A DNA stretch of 64,000 bases from Obesumbacterium proteus (GTDB lineage: Bacteria > Pseudomonadota > Gammaproteobacteria > Enterobacterales > Enterobacteriaceae): positions 3,038,001 to 3,102,000 of the forward strand of contig NZ_CP014608.1 in NCBI RefSeq assembly GCF_001586165.1. The letters are read 5' to 3'. Positions within the stretch are counted from its first letter, which is position 1; the number at the start of each line of letters is the position of its first letter. The notes below the pieces were generated by a model, which saw only the letters and a list, made by a program, of their open reading frames with translations, had not been told where the DNA came from and searched no databases. This document shows, one piece after another, positions 15,763 through 22,954 of this stretch. The position numbers were made by a program, and so were the translations under genes.

Positions 15763-17028
15763 ATGTCTTTATACGCGACAGGCACGATCACGGGCGCATT
15801 GAATGCAACCACTATTACCGGCACCGGTACAAAGTGGAGCGATGCTAAACTCGGCATTACAAATGGCTCAGTGCTGTTCATATCCTCTAATGCCGGGGTT
15901 GATGGCGTCTATCAAATTAAGCGTGTCATTAGCGATACGTCGATAGAGTTGGCCCAGCCAATCTATAAAACTTTCACTAATTCCAAATATTCGATCTTGG
16001 TGGCAGAGTCCGCCAGTACAGCGGCATGGTCTAATCAACTCGCGGCCACGCTTGGATACTATCAAGCACAAATGGACGGCTGGCAGCAGATTATGACTGG
16101 CACAGGCGATATTGCACTTACTGCGCCAGATGGCACGAAAGTCACGATTAAAAGTTTTACCGCACTTGATAATAATAAAGCAGATAAATCACCACTCGGC
16201 ACCGCGGCTACCAAAAACACTCAAACCGCTACTAATGATGGCAATACGAATAATATCATGATGGTGGGCGGCTTTGGCGTTGGAGCGCAAAACCCAATAG
16301 CACTACCTCAGGATATTAGTGCAAGTAATACAAACTACCCCAACGGATTCTATGCAGCGCTCACACAGTGGGTGGGATCTCCCGCTGGGATTTCGGGTCA
16401 GGCTGTTGGTGTTATTAATTTAGGCATGCACCAGAGTGCGTCAACAACATGGCGTAGCCAGATAGCAACATCATACTCATCCCAAGGAAGGATGTTCTTC
16501 CGTGTGACGTCAGAGGGTAGTTGGAATACATGGCGTGAGTTATGGCATAGCGCAAATACAACGGTTGATTCGAGTGGATTTATCAAACAAGCCTCACCAA
16601 TCATTAATATTTACCACGATGGTACATTCGGAACTAACGAGGAATCTGAAGGCGCGCAAGTTGTGCGTGAAAGTGTTGGTGTCTATAGGGTAAGTCACAT
16701 CCTTGGACTGAATTCAGATAAAGCCTGGGGTGGCGTGGATGGTGGTTTTGAAACCCCCAAAGATCGCAATGGTCAGCGTTTGCTTTGGCTTGATTATGAA
16801 GTCGATGCTGATGGTTCTATTTTGGTAAAAACTTACCACCGCACCTATCCAGACGCCCCAGCATTCGCTAGAAATATCAAAGATGGATTTGAGGAAGGCG
16901 ATCCCATTGATATACCGTCTGACCAGTTCGTTTCAGTTCGTGTAGAAATGCCACAAGATTCAGTCTGGAATCTAGCTCAAAAAGCAGCGCAAGAAGAAAT
17001 GGCGCAAGAAGAAATTGCAGAAGAGTAA
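15763..17028 (+). CDS. Side tail fibre protein
   Basis: The 421-residue protein starts MSLYATGTITGALNATTITG, the N-terminal motif of many siphophage side-tail fibres (a beta fold for tip attachment). A linker (NKADKSPLGTAATKNT) is followed by a repeated fibre region with GGFGVGAQNP, a pyocin-knob-like segment (ISGQAVGVINLGMHQSAST...SEGSWNTWRELWHS) and a C-terminal domain with phage fibre style VKTYHRTYPDAPAF. The C terminus is acidic (EEMAQEEIAEE). ATG 15763 has GGAG eight bases upstream; ATG 15742 is less supported. No fibre-assembly chaperone gene follows. Confidence 0.8.
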   Translation: MSLYATGTITGALNATTITGTGTKWSDAKLGITNGSVLFISSNAGVDGVYQIKRVISDTSIELAQPIYKTFTNSKYSILVAESASTAAWSNQLAATLGYYQAQMDGWQQIMTGTGDIALTAPDGTKVTIKSFTALDNNKADKSPLGTAATKNTQTATNDGNTNNIMMVGGFGVGAQNPIALPQDISASNTNYPNGFYAALTQWVGSPAGISGQAVGVINLGMHQSASTTWRSQIATSYSSQGRMFFRVTSEGSWNTWRELWHSANTTVDSSGFIKQASPIINIYHDGTFGTNEESEGAQVVRESVGVYRVSHILGLNSDKAWGGVDGGFETPKDRNGQRLLWLDYEVDADGSILVKTYHRTYPDAPAFARNIKDGFEEGDPIDIPSDQFVSVRVEMPQDSVWNLAQKAAQEEMAQEEIAEE

Positions 17029-17035
17029 TTAGGTT

Positions 17036-17066
17036 TGCGCCGGAGCGTATGCAAGACTCCGGCGCA
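17036..17066 (+). terminator. Strong hairpin after the tail fibre gene
   Basis: A perfect 10-bp stem TGCGCCGGAG / CTCCGGCGCA with an 11-base loop directly after the stop codon. No T-tract follows, so it may protect the 3' end or work with Rho. From here to 17220 I see no gene. Confidence 0.6.
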
Positions 17067-17220
17067 GTGACAACATCAATAAGTAGCATGGCACCATCAC
17101 TTGCATGGGTAACATCTGTGCTATGTCTCGATTCATGAGATGCATTTTTATTCCCTTCTTAATCATAATCTTCCCATATTTCTTCGCTGTACTCCTTCAC
17201 AACCGCCTACGCCATAAATA

Positions 17221-17240
17221 TACTGTATGCATAAACAGTA
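17221..17240 (+). promoter_or_regulatory. LexA (SOS) box of the humD-like gene
   Basis: The sequence contains CTGT-N8-ACAG (CTGTATGCATAAACAG) extended to the full TACTG...CAGTA form, which is the E. coli LexA consensus. It ends 17 bases before the start codon, so the gene should be damage-inducible. Confidence 0.92.
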
Positions 17241-17257
17241 TATTTTATAGGTGACAT

Positions 17258-17635
17258 ATGGGCTTTCCATCTCCAGCAGCGGACTACACAGACAAGCCAA
17301 TCAGTCTGGACGAGATATTCATTAAAACACCGCACGCGACGTACTTCATGAAGTGCCCTGATTACTGTCCAAGTGCCGGTGTGCTCAAAGATGCGCTATT
17401 GGTCATCGACAGTTCTAAGCGACCGGTCCACGGAAGCGTGGTGGTCGCGTCCCTCTGCGGAGAGTTCGTATTGCGTCGGTTGCTGACAATGCCGGTGCCA
17501 TGCCTAGCCAAGTTGGAAAATTATGATGATGTGACGTTTGCTGATGAAGAGACGGGATTTGAGATATTCGGTGTTGTGACGCATGTAGTCAACGATATGA
17601 CGATGAGCGAGTTCGATGACAACCCGTGCATTTGA
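17258..17635 (+). CDS. UmuD'-like SOS polymerase accessory protein (HumD type)
   Basis: The 125-residue protein begins MGFPSPAADYTDKPISLDE. In E. coli UmuD, RecA-stimulated self-cleavage before GFPSPAADY yields active UmuD', so this gene directly encodes the cleaved form, as phage P1 HumD does. The UmuD active-site GDSM becomes PDYC (about residues 34-37) and the catalytic Lys of GEFTVKK becomes Arg in GEFVLRRL (residue 73), so the Ser/Lys dyad is lost and it should not cleave. The rest of the fold (ALLVIDSS, HGSVVVASLCGEF, FGVVTHVVNDM) is kept. A LexA box precedes it and no umuC follows. It probably partners a host or plasmid UmuC-type polymerase. Confidence 0.88.
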   Translation: MGFPSPAADYTDKPISLDEIFIKTPHATYFMKCPDYCPSAGVLKDALLVIDSSKRPVHGSVVVASLCGEFVLRRLLTMPVPCLAKLENYDDVTFADEETGFEIFGVVTHVVNDMTMSEFDDNPCI

Positions 17636-17642
17636 GGTGGAT

Positions 17643-17717
17643 GGGGCATATATGGGGCAAAAAATTACCGCAAACCACCTTAGAGCACAGTAATGCTTTT
17701 CGGTACTTTGCGGTAAT
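17643..17717. other. Candidate right prophage attachment region (attR)
   Basis: Just after the last phage gene come two direct repeats ATGGGGCA (17641-17648, 17652-17659) and a perfect 11-bp inverted repeat ATTACCGCAAA (17664-17674) / TTTGCGGTAAT (17707-17717). Direct repeats beside an inverted repeat resemble arm and core sites for a tyrosine integrase. Downstream sequence turns AT-rich and host-like. The left end is outside the window, so the core duplication cannot be verified. Confidence 0.4.
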
Positions 17718-18329
17718 GCAGTGCCTAAACTCAAATACAATGTACATAACCACAGTACTGAATACCCATACATCACATTATGAATATGCAGGTTTAATCG
17801 TCTTAATTATCTGTTTTGTATCACTTCATACTAACCACTCAACTTTGCTAGGGAATATTGCCAACGGCGAGGTTGGGTGATTTATCTGGGTCTTTAAGCG
17901 AAATGCGGTGATAGTGGTAACTCATCGCGTGAGAAATACCCCAACAATTAAGTGGCAGCTTTTAATATTATAATGACTTCTCTAATTCATCATCTAGCCA
18001 ATTGACATATTTGCCAACGTTCATAAATACACTGAGTTTATTTTTTATCACTATCTTATTTAATTCGTGAATGTAACTGCCGGTGTTTATTTATATATTT
18101 ACTCTGTTGTTTAATTGACGTTGTGCTGCCAGCTATTACACTTGATATTAACAGCTTTTATTTTTTTACTGAGCATTATGTGAATGATGACCTTAGTTAT
18201 GCCACGCATAGGGAGCGGGGCATTATCGGATTAGTATGATTGTAAGGTGTTCTTTGCATTGCTAGAATTTGAAGATAATAGTCGTAACCCATTGGGTTGG
18301 CTTCATTTCAGATTAGCATAGGTGACAAT
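17718..18329. other. AT-rich intergenic region after the prophage
   Basis: About 600 bases with no convincing gene. Short frames exist (for example over 17626-17880) but lack ribosome sites and recognisable sequence. This may be degenerate phage or host sequence around the insertion point. Confidence 0.5.
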
Positions 18330-18431
18330 ATGGGTTATAAAATCAAACAGAAGTATTTGCTAGTAGCGCTAGGTTCACTGTTTGGCGCAGCGGCTATCGC
18401 ATTGATTAGTGTCTGTTTATCTGCTTTATAA
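18330..18431 (+). CDS. Small single-span membrane protein, 33 aa
   Basis: ATG 18330 with AGGTGA five bases upstream opens MGYKIKQKYLLVALGSLFGA and continues with a hydrophobic helix to AALISVCLSAL-type residues before TAA. The layout is a basic N terminus followed by one membrane helix, typical of enteric small membrane proteins. I do not recognise it. It stands alone in AT-rich sequence. Confidence 0.5.
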   Translation: MGYKIKQKYLLVALGSLFGAAAIALISVCLSAL

Positions 18432-18934
18432 TTTTTAGACGACAATATTTCGCTGGTAATGAGTCCTCTGCACACGGTGGTTCGTCGAGATTACTTTCTA
18501 TCGATATTCTTCATTCGAAACGGGCGTCGCTCAAAAACGCGCTAATAATGCGGAGAATCTCTCTACAGGTGAGTTGTATATAAAAAGAACGACAATCTAT
18601 TTGATAGTGTGTTTTTTGCTCTCATTCAAATGAGAGGATTCCTAATTTATTTAGGTTAAAAATAGTACGATAAGTCATTCTCTATTTGATTTTTGTTCAA
18701 AAATACTATTCAGTATTTATAAATAATAATACGTTTATATTTACTTCTTAAGAGGTATGCACTTTCTTTTTTGTGTAAATAGAAAGGAGTATTAATAGGT
18801 TTTTACTTCCATATCGTTATAAATGCTTTTGTGATAATCGCTTAACGCTTTTCAATAAAGGGTATATGATATGCATCATATTCACATGTGCTGCCCATAT
18901 TTTGGTTGGGCGGTAGTTAATATGAGGTTTAAAG
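18432..18934 (+). promoter_or_regulatory. Leader and promoter region of yeaR-yoaG
   Basis: 500 bases of AT-rich sequence without a gene. Close to yeaR there are TGCATC/GATGCA elements (around 18868-18884 and overlapping the yeaR start, AAGATGCAACGCATTA) that resemble NsrR half-sites. In E. coli yeaR-yoaG is induced by nitrate through NarL and de-repressed from NsrR by nitric oxide. The site assignment is tentative. Confidence 0.35.
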
Positions 18935-19267
18935 ATGCAACGCATTATTATACCAACTAACTATATTCATACACGAACCACGCCCCTGTGGACGAAAGAG
19001 ACAGCCCCAGCCTCAATTTGGAAACGTCATCTGGATGCGGGAACTCGCCAAGGTGTTTATCCACGCCTATGTGTGATGCAGGGTACTATCCGTTATTATG
19101 GCTATGCTGATGAAACCAGCCCTGAAGCGATTGAAACGCTAACCATAGAGGCTGGGCAGTTTGGCGTGTTTCCGCCTGAGAAATGGCACCGGATTGAGGC
19201 TTTATCTGATGATACGGTGTTTAACGTAGATTTTTACGTTGATCCTACTATTTTATTAGAAGAGTAA
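18935..19267 (+). CDS. yeaR: YeaR-like DUF1971 protein
   Basis: The 110-residue protein matches E. coli YeaR closely: IIIPTNYIHTRTTPLWTKETAPASI, RHLDAGTRQGVYPRLCVMQG, GQFGVFPPEKWHRIEALSDDT and FNVDFYVDP. The fold is a small cupin-like beta barrel (DUF1971, also found at the C terminus of TehB) with His and Glu positioned for metal binding. The biochemical role is not established; it belongs to the nitrate/nitric-oxide response in E. coli. Followed 13 bases later by the yoaG-like gene, as in the E. coli operon. Confidence 0.88.
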   Translation: MQRIIIPTNYIHTRTTPLWTKETAPASIWKRHLDAGTRQGVYPRLCVMQGTIRYYGYADETSPEAIETLTIEAGQFGVFPPEKWHRIEALSDDTVFNVDFYVDPTILLEE

Positions 19268-19280
19268 GAGAGGGCGGATA

Positions 19281-19631
19281 ATGACAGTTGAAAATGCAGT
19301 TGAGAATAAAGGTTATGCAATTGCTCTCTCTAACGAGAGTAACCAGCATAGCGTAGAGAAAACGTATCTAAAGCCGATGGCATTATACATTCCAGATGTC
19401 GCGACCGGCTTGGTGATGGAACTTATTAATAATCTCGATGATAAAAATAATAATGGTGAAGGTTTTACTCTGACGGTCACTAATAAAAATAATGGCGTGT
19501 CAGTGGATAAACATTTCCCAACGCTTGAAGATTTAAAAGATCCTGCGACTTCATCTGATGCGCTTAAAGATCTCATCAATATCGTTCGTGGCTATGACTC
19601 CGACGAAGAAACTAACGTGTGTGGTTGGTAA
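19281..19631 (+). CDS. yoaG: YoaG-like protein with internal tandem duplication
   Basis: The 116-residue protein ends VRGYDSDEETNVCGW, matching the end of E. coli YoaG (60 residues, a homodimer). Two YoaG-like units can be read: residues 11-45 (GYAIALSNESNQ...PMALYIPDVATGLVMELINNL) and residues 60-116 (GFTLTVTNKNNGVSVDK...ALKDLINIVRGYD). The first keeps the PMxLxxPxVA segment of YoaG; the second keeps the TVTNxxNGVSVD strand and the CGW end. It looks like a fused dimer. ATG 19281 follows AGAGGGCGG. Function unknown. Confidence 0.8.
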   Translation: MTVENAVENKGYAIALSNESNQHSVEKTYLKPMALYIPDVATGLVMELINNLDDKNNNGEGFTLTVTNKNNGVSVDKHFPTLEDLKDPATSSDALKDLINIVRGYDSDEETNVCGW

Positions 19632-19838
19632 CGATATCGGTTTGGAACAATATCATATTGTGGTTGGCATATCGGCACCTATGCTGACCAAAATATGATA
19701 TTTGTTGTGCTGCAAAATTGAATTCAGTTGTAAGAGAGTCTACATATCTAACCCGATTTTAGATGATAAAATAATGACTTAACGTGCTGTTAAATATAAC
19801 AGCAGTTTATAAATCAGATAAAATATACGGGATTTGAT
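19632..19838. other. Intergenic region
   Basis: About 200 AT-rich bases. The copies ATATCGGTTTG.., ATATCATATTG and ATATGATATTTG form an inverted-repeat-rich stretch (19633-19705) that could end the yeaR-yoaG transcript. No gene seen. Confidence 0.4.
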
Positions 19839-20051
19839 ATGAAGGTTAGCTACATTAGTTACTATGAAGGTTTAGATGTTGATGGCGAAGTCATTTTTCA
19901 AGGAAATGGCTCGCATCTTGTCAGCGCGGAAAAAGAAGAGCCATCCCCGCATGAAATTTTGGCAGCGATTAATCAATATCTGATTAAAGGAGCCAAAGAA
20001 AACAATCCGGCCATTGCCAAAATTGTCATTAAAGGCTTGTTTAAACTGTAA
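19839..20051 (+). CDS. Small conserved-looking acidic protein, function unknown
   Basis: A 70-residue product MKVSYISYYEGLDVDGEVIF then QGNGSHLVSAEKEEPSPHEILAAIN and a basic end (IAKIVIKGLFKL). The pattern of beta strands, one helix and a final strand suggests a small soluble alpha/beta fold. I do not recognise a family. It is monocistronic, with a terminator-like hairpin just after it (20064-20088). Confidence 0.6.
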   Translation: MKVSYISYYEGLDVDGEVIFQGNGSHLVSAEKEEPSPHEILAAINQYLIKGAKENNPAIAKIVIKGLFKL

Positions 20052-20063
20052 TCACGTGAGATG

Positions 20064-20088
20064 AAAAGACTGCGAAAGTGGTCTTTTT
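20064..20088 (+). terminator. Terminator-like hairpin
   Basis: AAAAGAC...GTCTTTT with a 10-base loop and T-tract, 13 bases after the stop of the 70-residue gene. Confidence 0.6.
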
Positions 20089-20177
20089 GCCTACAAAAAG
20101 AGCGTTATTCGTATTTATCTGGTTTATGGCTGAATCGCTTACGGCTATCATAAGAACAAAATTTGAGTGAGATTCTT

Positions 20178-20495
20178 ATGAAGAAATATACCCTTCCTCC
20201 GTTGTTATCTATGTCGTTACCCGTATTGTTCTCTGTATTGCTACCTGCCGTTCTAGTCGGGTGTGTAAGTACGCCAGATGGTTTTGTGCGATTAGATGAG
20301 CATGAAGCCAATCAGGCCGTTATCTATCGTTACGATCCTGAAAAAGTGAATAAAGCGGCGATGGACGCCGATGCGTTGAGTTACTGCAAAGAAAATGGTT
20401 TTGATATTGCGACGCAGATCCCGCCGCTAGCCAGTTCGGTTCCAACGCTGAAACGTATGGCTTACACCTGCTCTTACGCGGTGAAAAAACGCTAA
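20178..20495 (+). CDS. Putative lipoprotein
   Basis: A 105-residue product: MKKYTLPPLLSMSLPVLFSV, then a hydrophobic run ending in lipobox LVGC (about residue 31). The mature part contains VIYRYDPEKVNKAAMDADALSYC and two further Cys (YCKENGF, YTCSYAV) that could form a disulfide in the periplasm. I start at ATG 20178; an upstream TTG at 20163 is less likely. Its position near flagellar genes recalls yecR-type lipoproteins, but the sequence match is not clear. Confidence 0.6.
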   Translation: MKKYTLPPLLSMSLPVLFSVLLPAVLVGCVSTPDGFVRLDEHEANQAVIYRYDPEKVNKAAMDADALSYCKENGFDIATQIPPLASSVPTLKRMAYTCSYAVKKR

Positions 20496-20518
20496 TGTAT
20501 TGAGCTTGCATTGGGCGT

Positions 20519-20547
20519 TTGCACTTTACATATACTCGCTATATAAT
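20519..20547 (+). promoter_or_regulatory. Consensus-like sigma70 promoter of an orphan transcript
   Basis: TTGCAC (20519-20524), exactly 17 bases, TATAAT (20542-20547). No coding gene with a ribosome site follows; instead a strong terminator lies 110 bases on. Confidence 0.8.
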
Positions 20548-20553
20548 CGTATA

Positions 20554-20666
20554 TACAGCGATGGGGAATCGTTCAGTTTGCTCAAACCCATAGCTCATTG
20601 CTTCAGAACGTTTGTTTTCAAATTTCTAGTATGGTTTCCCGTGCCGTTTGGTGCGGGATTTTTTTT
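20554..20666 (+). ncRNA. Candidate small RNA, about 113 nt
   Basis: The promoter at 20519-20547 would start transcription near 20554. The transcript ends at an intrinsic terminator with an 8-bp stem CCCGTGCC/GGTGCGGG (20638-20657), a GTTT loop and eight T, the usual Hfq-type 3' end. Inside are a small stem (CAGTTTGCTCAAACCC) and a single-stranded AU-rich stretch (TTGTTTTCAAATTTC). No reading frame fits between promoter and terminator. I do not match it to a known enteric sRNA. Confidence 0.65.
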
Positions 20667-20697
20667 GCCTAGACGTTTTCGCTAAAAACAAAGGGTA

Positions 20698-20728
20698 TAA
20701 AAAAGCCAGCCGTTTTTGGCGGCTGGCC
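20698..20728 (-). terminator. Terminator of the DUF3313 lipoprotein gene
   Basis: On the minus strand GCCAGCCG-ccaaaaa-CGGCTGGC is followed by TTTTTTAT. It is an intrinsic terminator 32 bases after the stop codon. Confidence 0.9.
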
Positions 20729-20759
20729 ATACTGTCTCTATTTTTATCGCTGTGGTTGG

Positions 20760-21422
20760 CTATTTCACGTCAAACATCGTCGCGTCGGTCGCCATGTTAT
20801 CAATGACCGTTTTCAAATCATCTACGGTCAGCAGCTGATTTGAGTTAGATAACTGTTTGCCAGAACCTTTACGTACCACTTTCATGACCGTCTTGTTGGT
20901 TTGAGAGTCAATTAACTCACCTTCGAAGAACAAATCAGTATCCATGGTACGGTGGCCGGTGGCAGCTTGCGTTCCCGCAACAACCATCGCGATTGGGATC
21001 ACTTCATAGAATTGCAATCCCTCTTTGCTGGTATCAACAGCGGTAATAGCGCCGCGGAAAATCAGCGTATTAGGACCCGGTTGTGTAACCAGCGTAGAAC
21101 GCTGGGCTGCCGCCGCTTTTAGCTTGGTATTGGTATAGTTAAGCACACCATCTAATACGTTTTTGCCAATCTGCGTAGTAGGTTTAGGCTCAGGGTAATA
21201 GGTCACTGGGTTGTAAATCAGTTTGTCGTAGTGGCTGGATTTAAAACTAGGATCAACCCAGCGCATAATAGGCAAACCTGAAGATGACTTGGTTTCTGTT
21301 AGGTTTGAATAGTCTTTTAAAAAACCTGAATATTGTTCAGGTGTTGCAGTTTTGGTTGCACAGCCGGTTAGAGCCAATGCGCCGATTAAGAGCGCAGTTT
21401 TGAGATTACGAAGCGTAGCCAT
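20760..21422 (-). CDS. DUF3313 family lipoprotein
   Basis: The 220-residue product starts MATLRNLKTALLIGALALTG with lipobox LTGC, so it is a lipoprotein. The mature protein has YSGFLKDYSNL, RWVDPSFKSSHYDKLIYNPV and a C-terminal domain (TLIFRGAITAVDTSKEGLQFYEVIPIA; DLFFEGELIDSQTNKTVMKVVRKGSG), the DUF3313 pattern. The role is unknown, probably at the outer membrane. ATG 21422 has AAGGA just upstream; the frame extends to 21452 without a better start. Confidence 0.75.
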   Translation of the reverse strand: MATLRNLKTALLIGALALTGCATKTATPEQYSGFLKDYSNLTETKSSSGLPIMRWVDPSFKSSHYDKLIYNPVTYYPEPKPTTQIGKNVLDGVLNYTNTKLKAAAAQRSTLVTQPGPNTLIFRGAITAVDTSKEGLQFYEVIPIAMVVAGTQAATGHRTMDTDLFFEGELIDSQTNKTVMKVVRKGSGKQLSNSNQLLTVDDLKTVIDNMATDATMFDVK

Positions 21423-21690
21423 AGATCCTTTTCCAAATGAGAGAAGCGGCAAGCTAAGATATAGCAGAATCTCATAGGTTTACCTATAAATTGATTAGTT
21501 TTGTGGTGTTAGTTTCACTATTTTTAATCAATAAATTATTTCCAATAATGTAATTAGCTTATTTATTTATTTTTTATATAAAAAGTTAACGTTCTCAGCA
21601 ATAAACCCTATAATGAACAGGAGTAATTACCTGATTCACTGTGCTAGAAAAACGATTATGTTTTTTGATTTTTTTAGGATGATAAACAAA

Positions 21691-21954
21691 ATGATGAAAG
21701 TACGTATGATGGCGATTGTTGGGATGAGTGGTTTAATGCTGGCAGGGTGTATGTCAGGCAACACGGCTCCCGCCGCAGAAGCTACGCCGGCAAAGGGAGC
21801 GATTGGGATGCCAAATCCAGCCTCAGTGTATTGCCTAAAACTGGGAGGCAAAGAAATTAATAAAACAACGGAACTTGGCGTGAGTACAGACTGCTTATTG
21901 CCAACGGGGGAGAGAATAGATGAATGGGCACTATTCCGACGTGACCATTCCTAA
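21691..21954 (+). CDS. DUF333-containing lipoprotein
   Basis: The protein begins MMKVRMMAIVGMSGLMLAGC, a lipoprotein signal with lipobox LAGC. The mature region holds one DUF333 unit: NPASVYCLKLGGKEINKTTE, then CLLPTGERIDEWALFRRDH. DUF333 proteins are small periplasmic or surface proteins of unknown function. I chose the ATG at 21691; longer starts to 21613 only add AT-rich coding. The 1.0-kb neighbourhood contains several unrelated small lipoprotein genes. Confidence 0.7.
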   Translation: MMKVRMMAIVGMSGLMLAGCMSGNTAPAAEATPAKGAIGMPNPASVYCLKLGGKEINKTTELGVSTDCLLPTGERIDEWALFRRDHS

Positions 21955-22163
21955 TTAATTCACCTGGGATATAATTTTTATTAAAAGTAATTATGTAGTT
22001 AAGCGCATTCGCTTTTTTACTAAAAATTAATGTTGATTATTAATGCCATAGCAATATGGCTGATATAATCATGAGTTGTTTTTCTTATTGAAATATTATT
22101 GTTTAAAGCGTTTTACTAAAATTTGTGCCTGAGTATGGAAATTACTGGTGTTGAATAAAAAAA
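21955..22163. other. AT-rich intergenic region
   Basis: About 210 AT-rich bases between convergent genes. No clear terminator for fliT or gene is seen. Confidence 0.4.
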
Positions 22164-22526
22164 TTAAAGTAAATCGCCAGGATATCCTTCGCTGTCCGAG
22201 AACTGCCCGTAAGTGTGGGTGACCGCTTGTTGGCGTGAGGTTTTTCCTATTATCTGGCTCAGCTCATCCATACGCGCCTGAAGAAGGCGCTTAATTTCAG
22301 CTTCGTTATCGAGAATTTTAGCTAAAACGCGGCGCAGCTCCGCCTGCATCGCGGAGTCTACTTCGGAAATTGGCATCAGCTCGGTGGTTTTCGCCACCGC
22401 TTGCAGATATTCCAACTCCAGTTTAACGAGCGAGTCCCACTCTGAACGCTTAGCAAGTTCCAACATGCTTTCGCTGAGCGAAAGGATGTGACGGTACGCG
22501 TGTGACAAAGGCTGTATTCCGTACAT
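22164..22526 (-). CDS. fliT: Flagellar chaperone and FlhDC regulator FliT
   Basis: The 120-residue product (MYGIQPLSHAYRHILSLSES...) has the helical FliT pattern with LAKRSEWDSLVKLELEYL and a heptad-like C-terminal half (ILDNEAEIKRLLQARMDELSQII). FliT chaperones the cap protein FliD and, when free, inhibits FlhDC. The ATG overlaps the fliS stop (TAATG), giving the usual fliDST operon. A longer upstream in-frame extension lies inside fliS and is rejected. Confidence 0.9.
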   Translation of the reverse strand: MYGIQPLSHAYRHILSLSESMLELAKRSEWDSLVKLELEYLQAVAKTTELMPISEVDSAMQAELRRVLAKILDNEAEIKRLLQARMDELSQIIGKTSRQQAVTHTYGQFSDSEGYPGDLL

Positions 22527-22939
22527 TATAAGTGGTCCTGCTGAGTAGGTTGAGATTGTGGGCCGATCTGACGCCACGCATCGGCAATGTTATCTAACAG
22601 GTCCGTGACATGTTGGATTGTAACTTCATCATTATGAAGATTAGCATGTAACAGGCGTTTAACCATATAGTCATACAATGCTGATAAATTTTCTGCAAGC
22701 TCTCCGCCTTTTTCCAGATTAAGTCCTGCCTTTAAGCCATTATCAATGATGTTAATGGCTTTGGTAATTGACTGACCTTTGAGCTGCGTTTGTCCTGCCT
22801 GCATATGCAGGCGGGCGCGAACTAGGGCGCTATGCGCCCCGTCAAATAACATTACGATGAGCTGGTGAGGACTGGCGCTCATCACGCCACTCTCCAAACC
22901 AATCTCAGCGTAGGCTTGCGAGCCCGTCGCTTTATACAT
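22526..22939 (-). CDS. fliS: Flagellin export chaperone FliS
   Basis: The 137-residue protein opens MYKATGSQAYAEIGLESGVM and contains SPHQLIVMLFDGAHSALVRAR, KGQSITKAINIIDNGLKAGL and ENLSALYDYMVKRLL, all classical FliS segments. FliS binds the C terminus of flagellin in the cytoplasm and prevents early polymerisation. Second gene of fliD-fliS-fliT, 15 bases after fliD. Confidence 0.95.
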   Translation of the reverse strand: MYKATGSQAYAEIGLESGVMSASPHQLIVMLFDGAHSALVRARLHMQAGQTQLKGQSITKAINIIDNGLKAGLNLEKGGELAENLSALYDYMVKRLLHANLHNDEVTIQHVTDLLDNIADAWRQIGPQSQPTQQDHL

Positions 22940-22954
22940 GTGTTGTTACCTGTG

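Noticed and set aside
17626..17880. 84-codon open frame after the humD-like gene
   Set aside because: It overlaps the humD end, has no ribosome site and crosses the attR-like repeats; composition is not protein-like.
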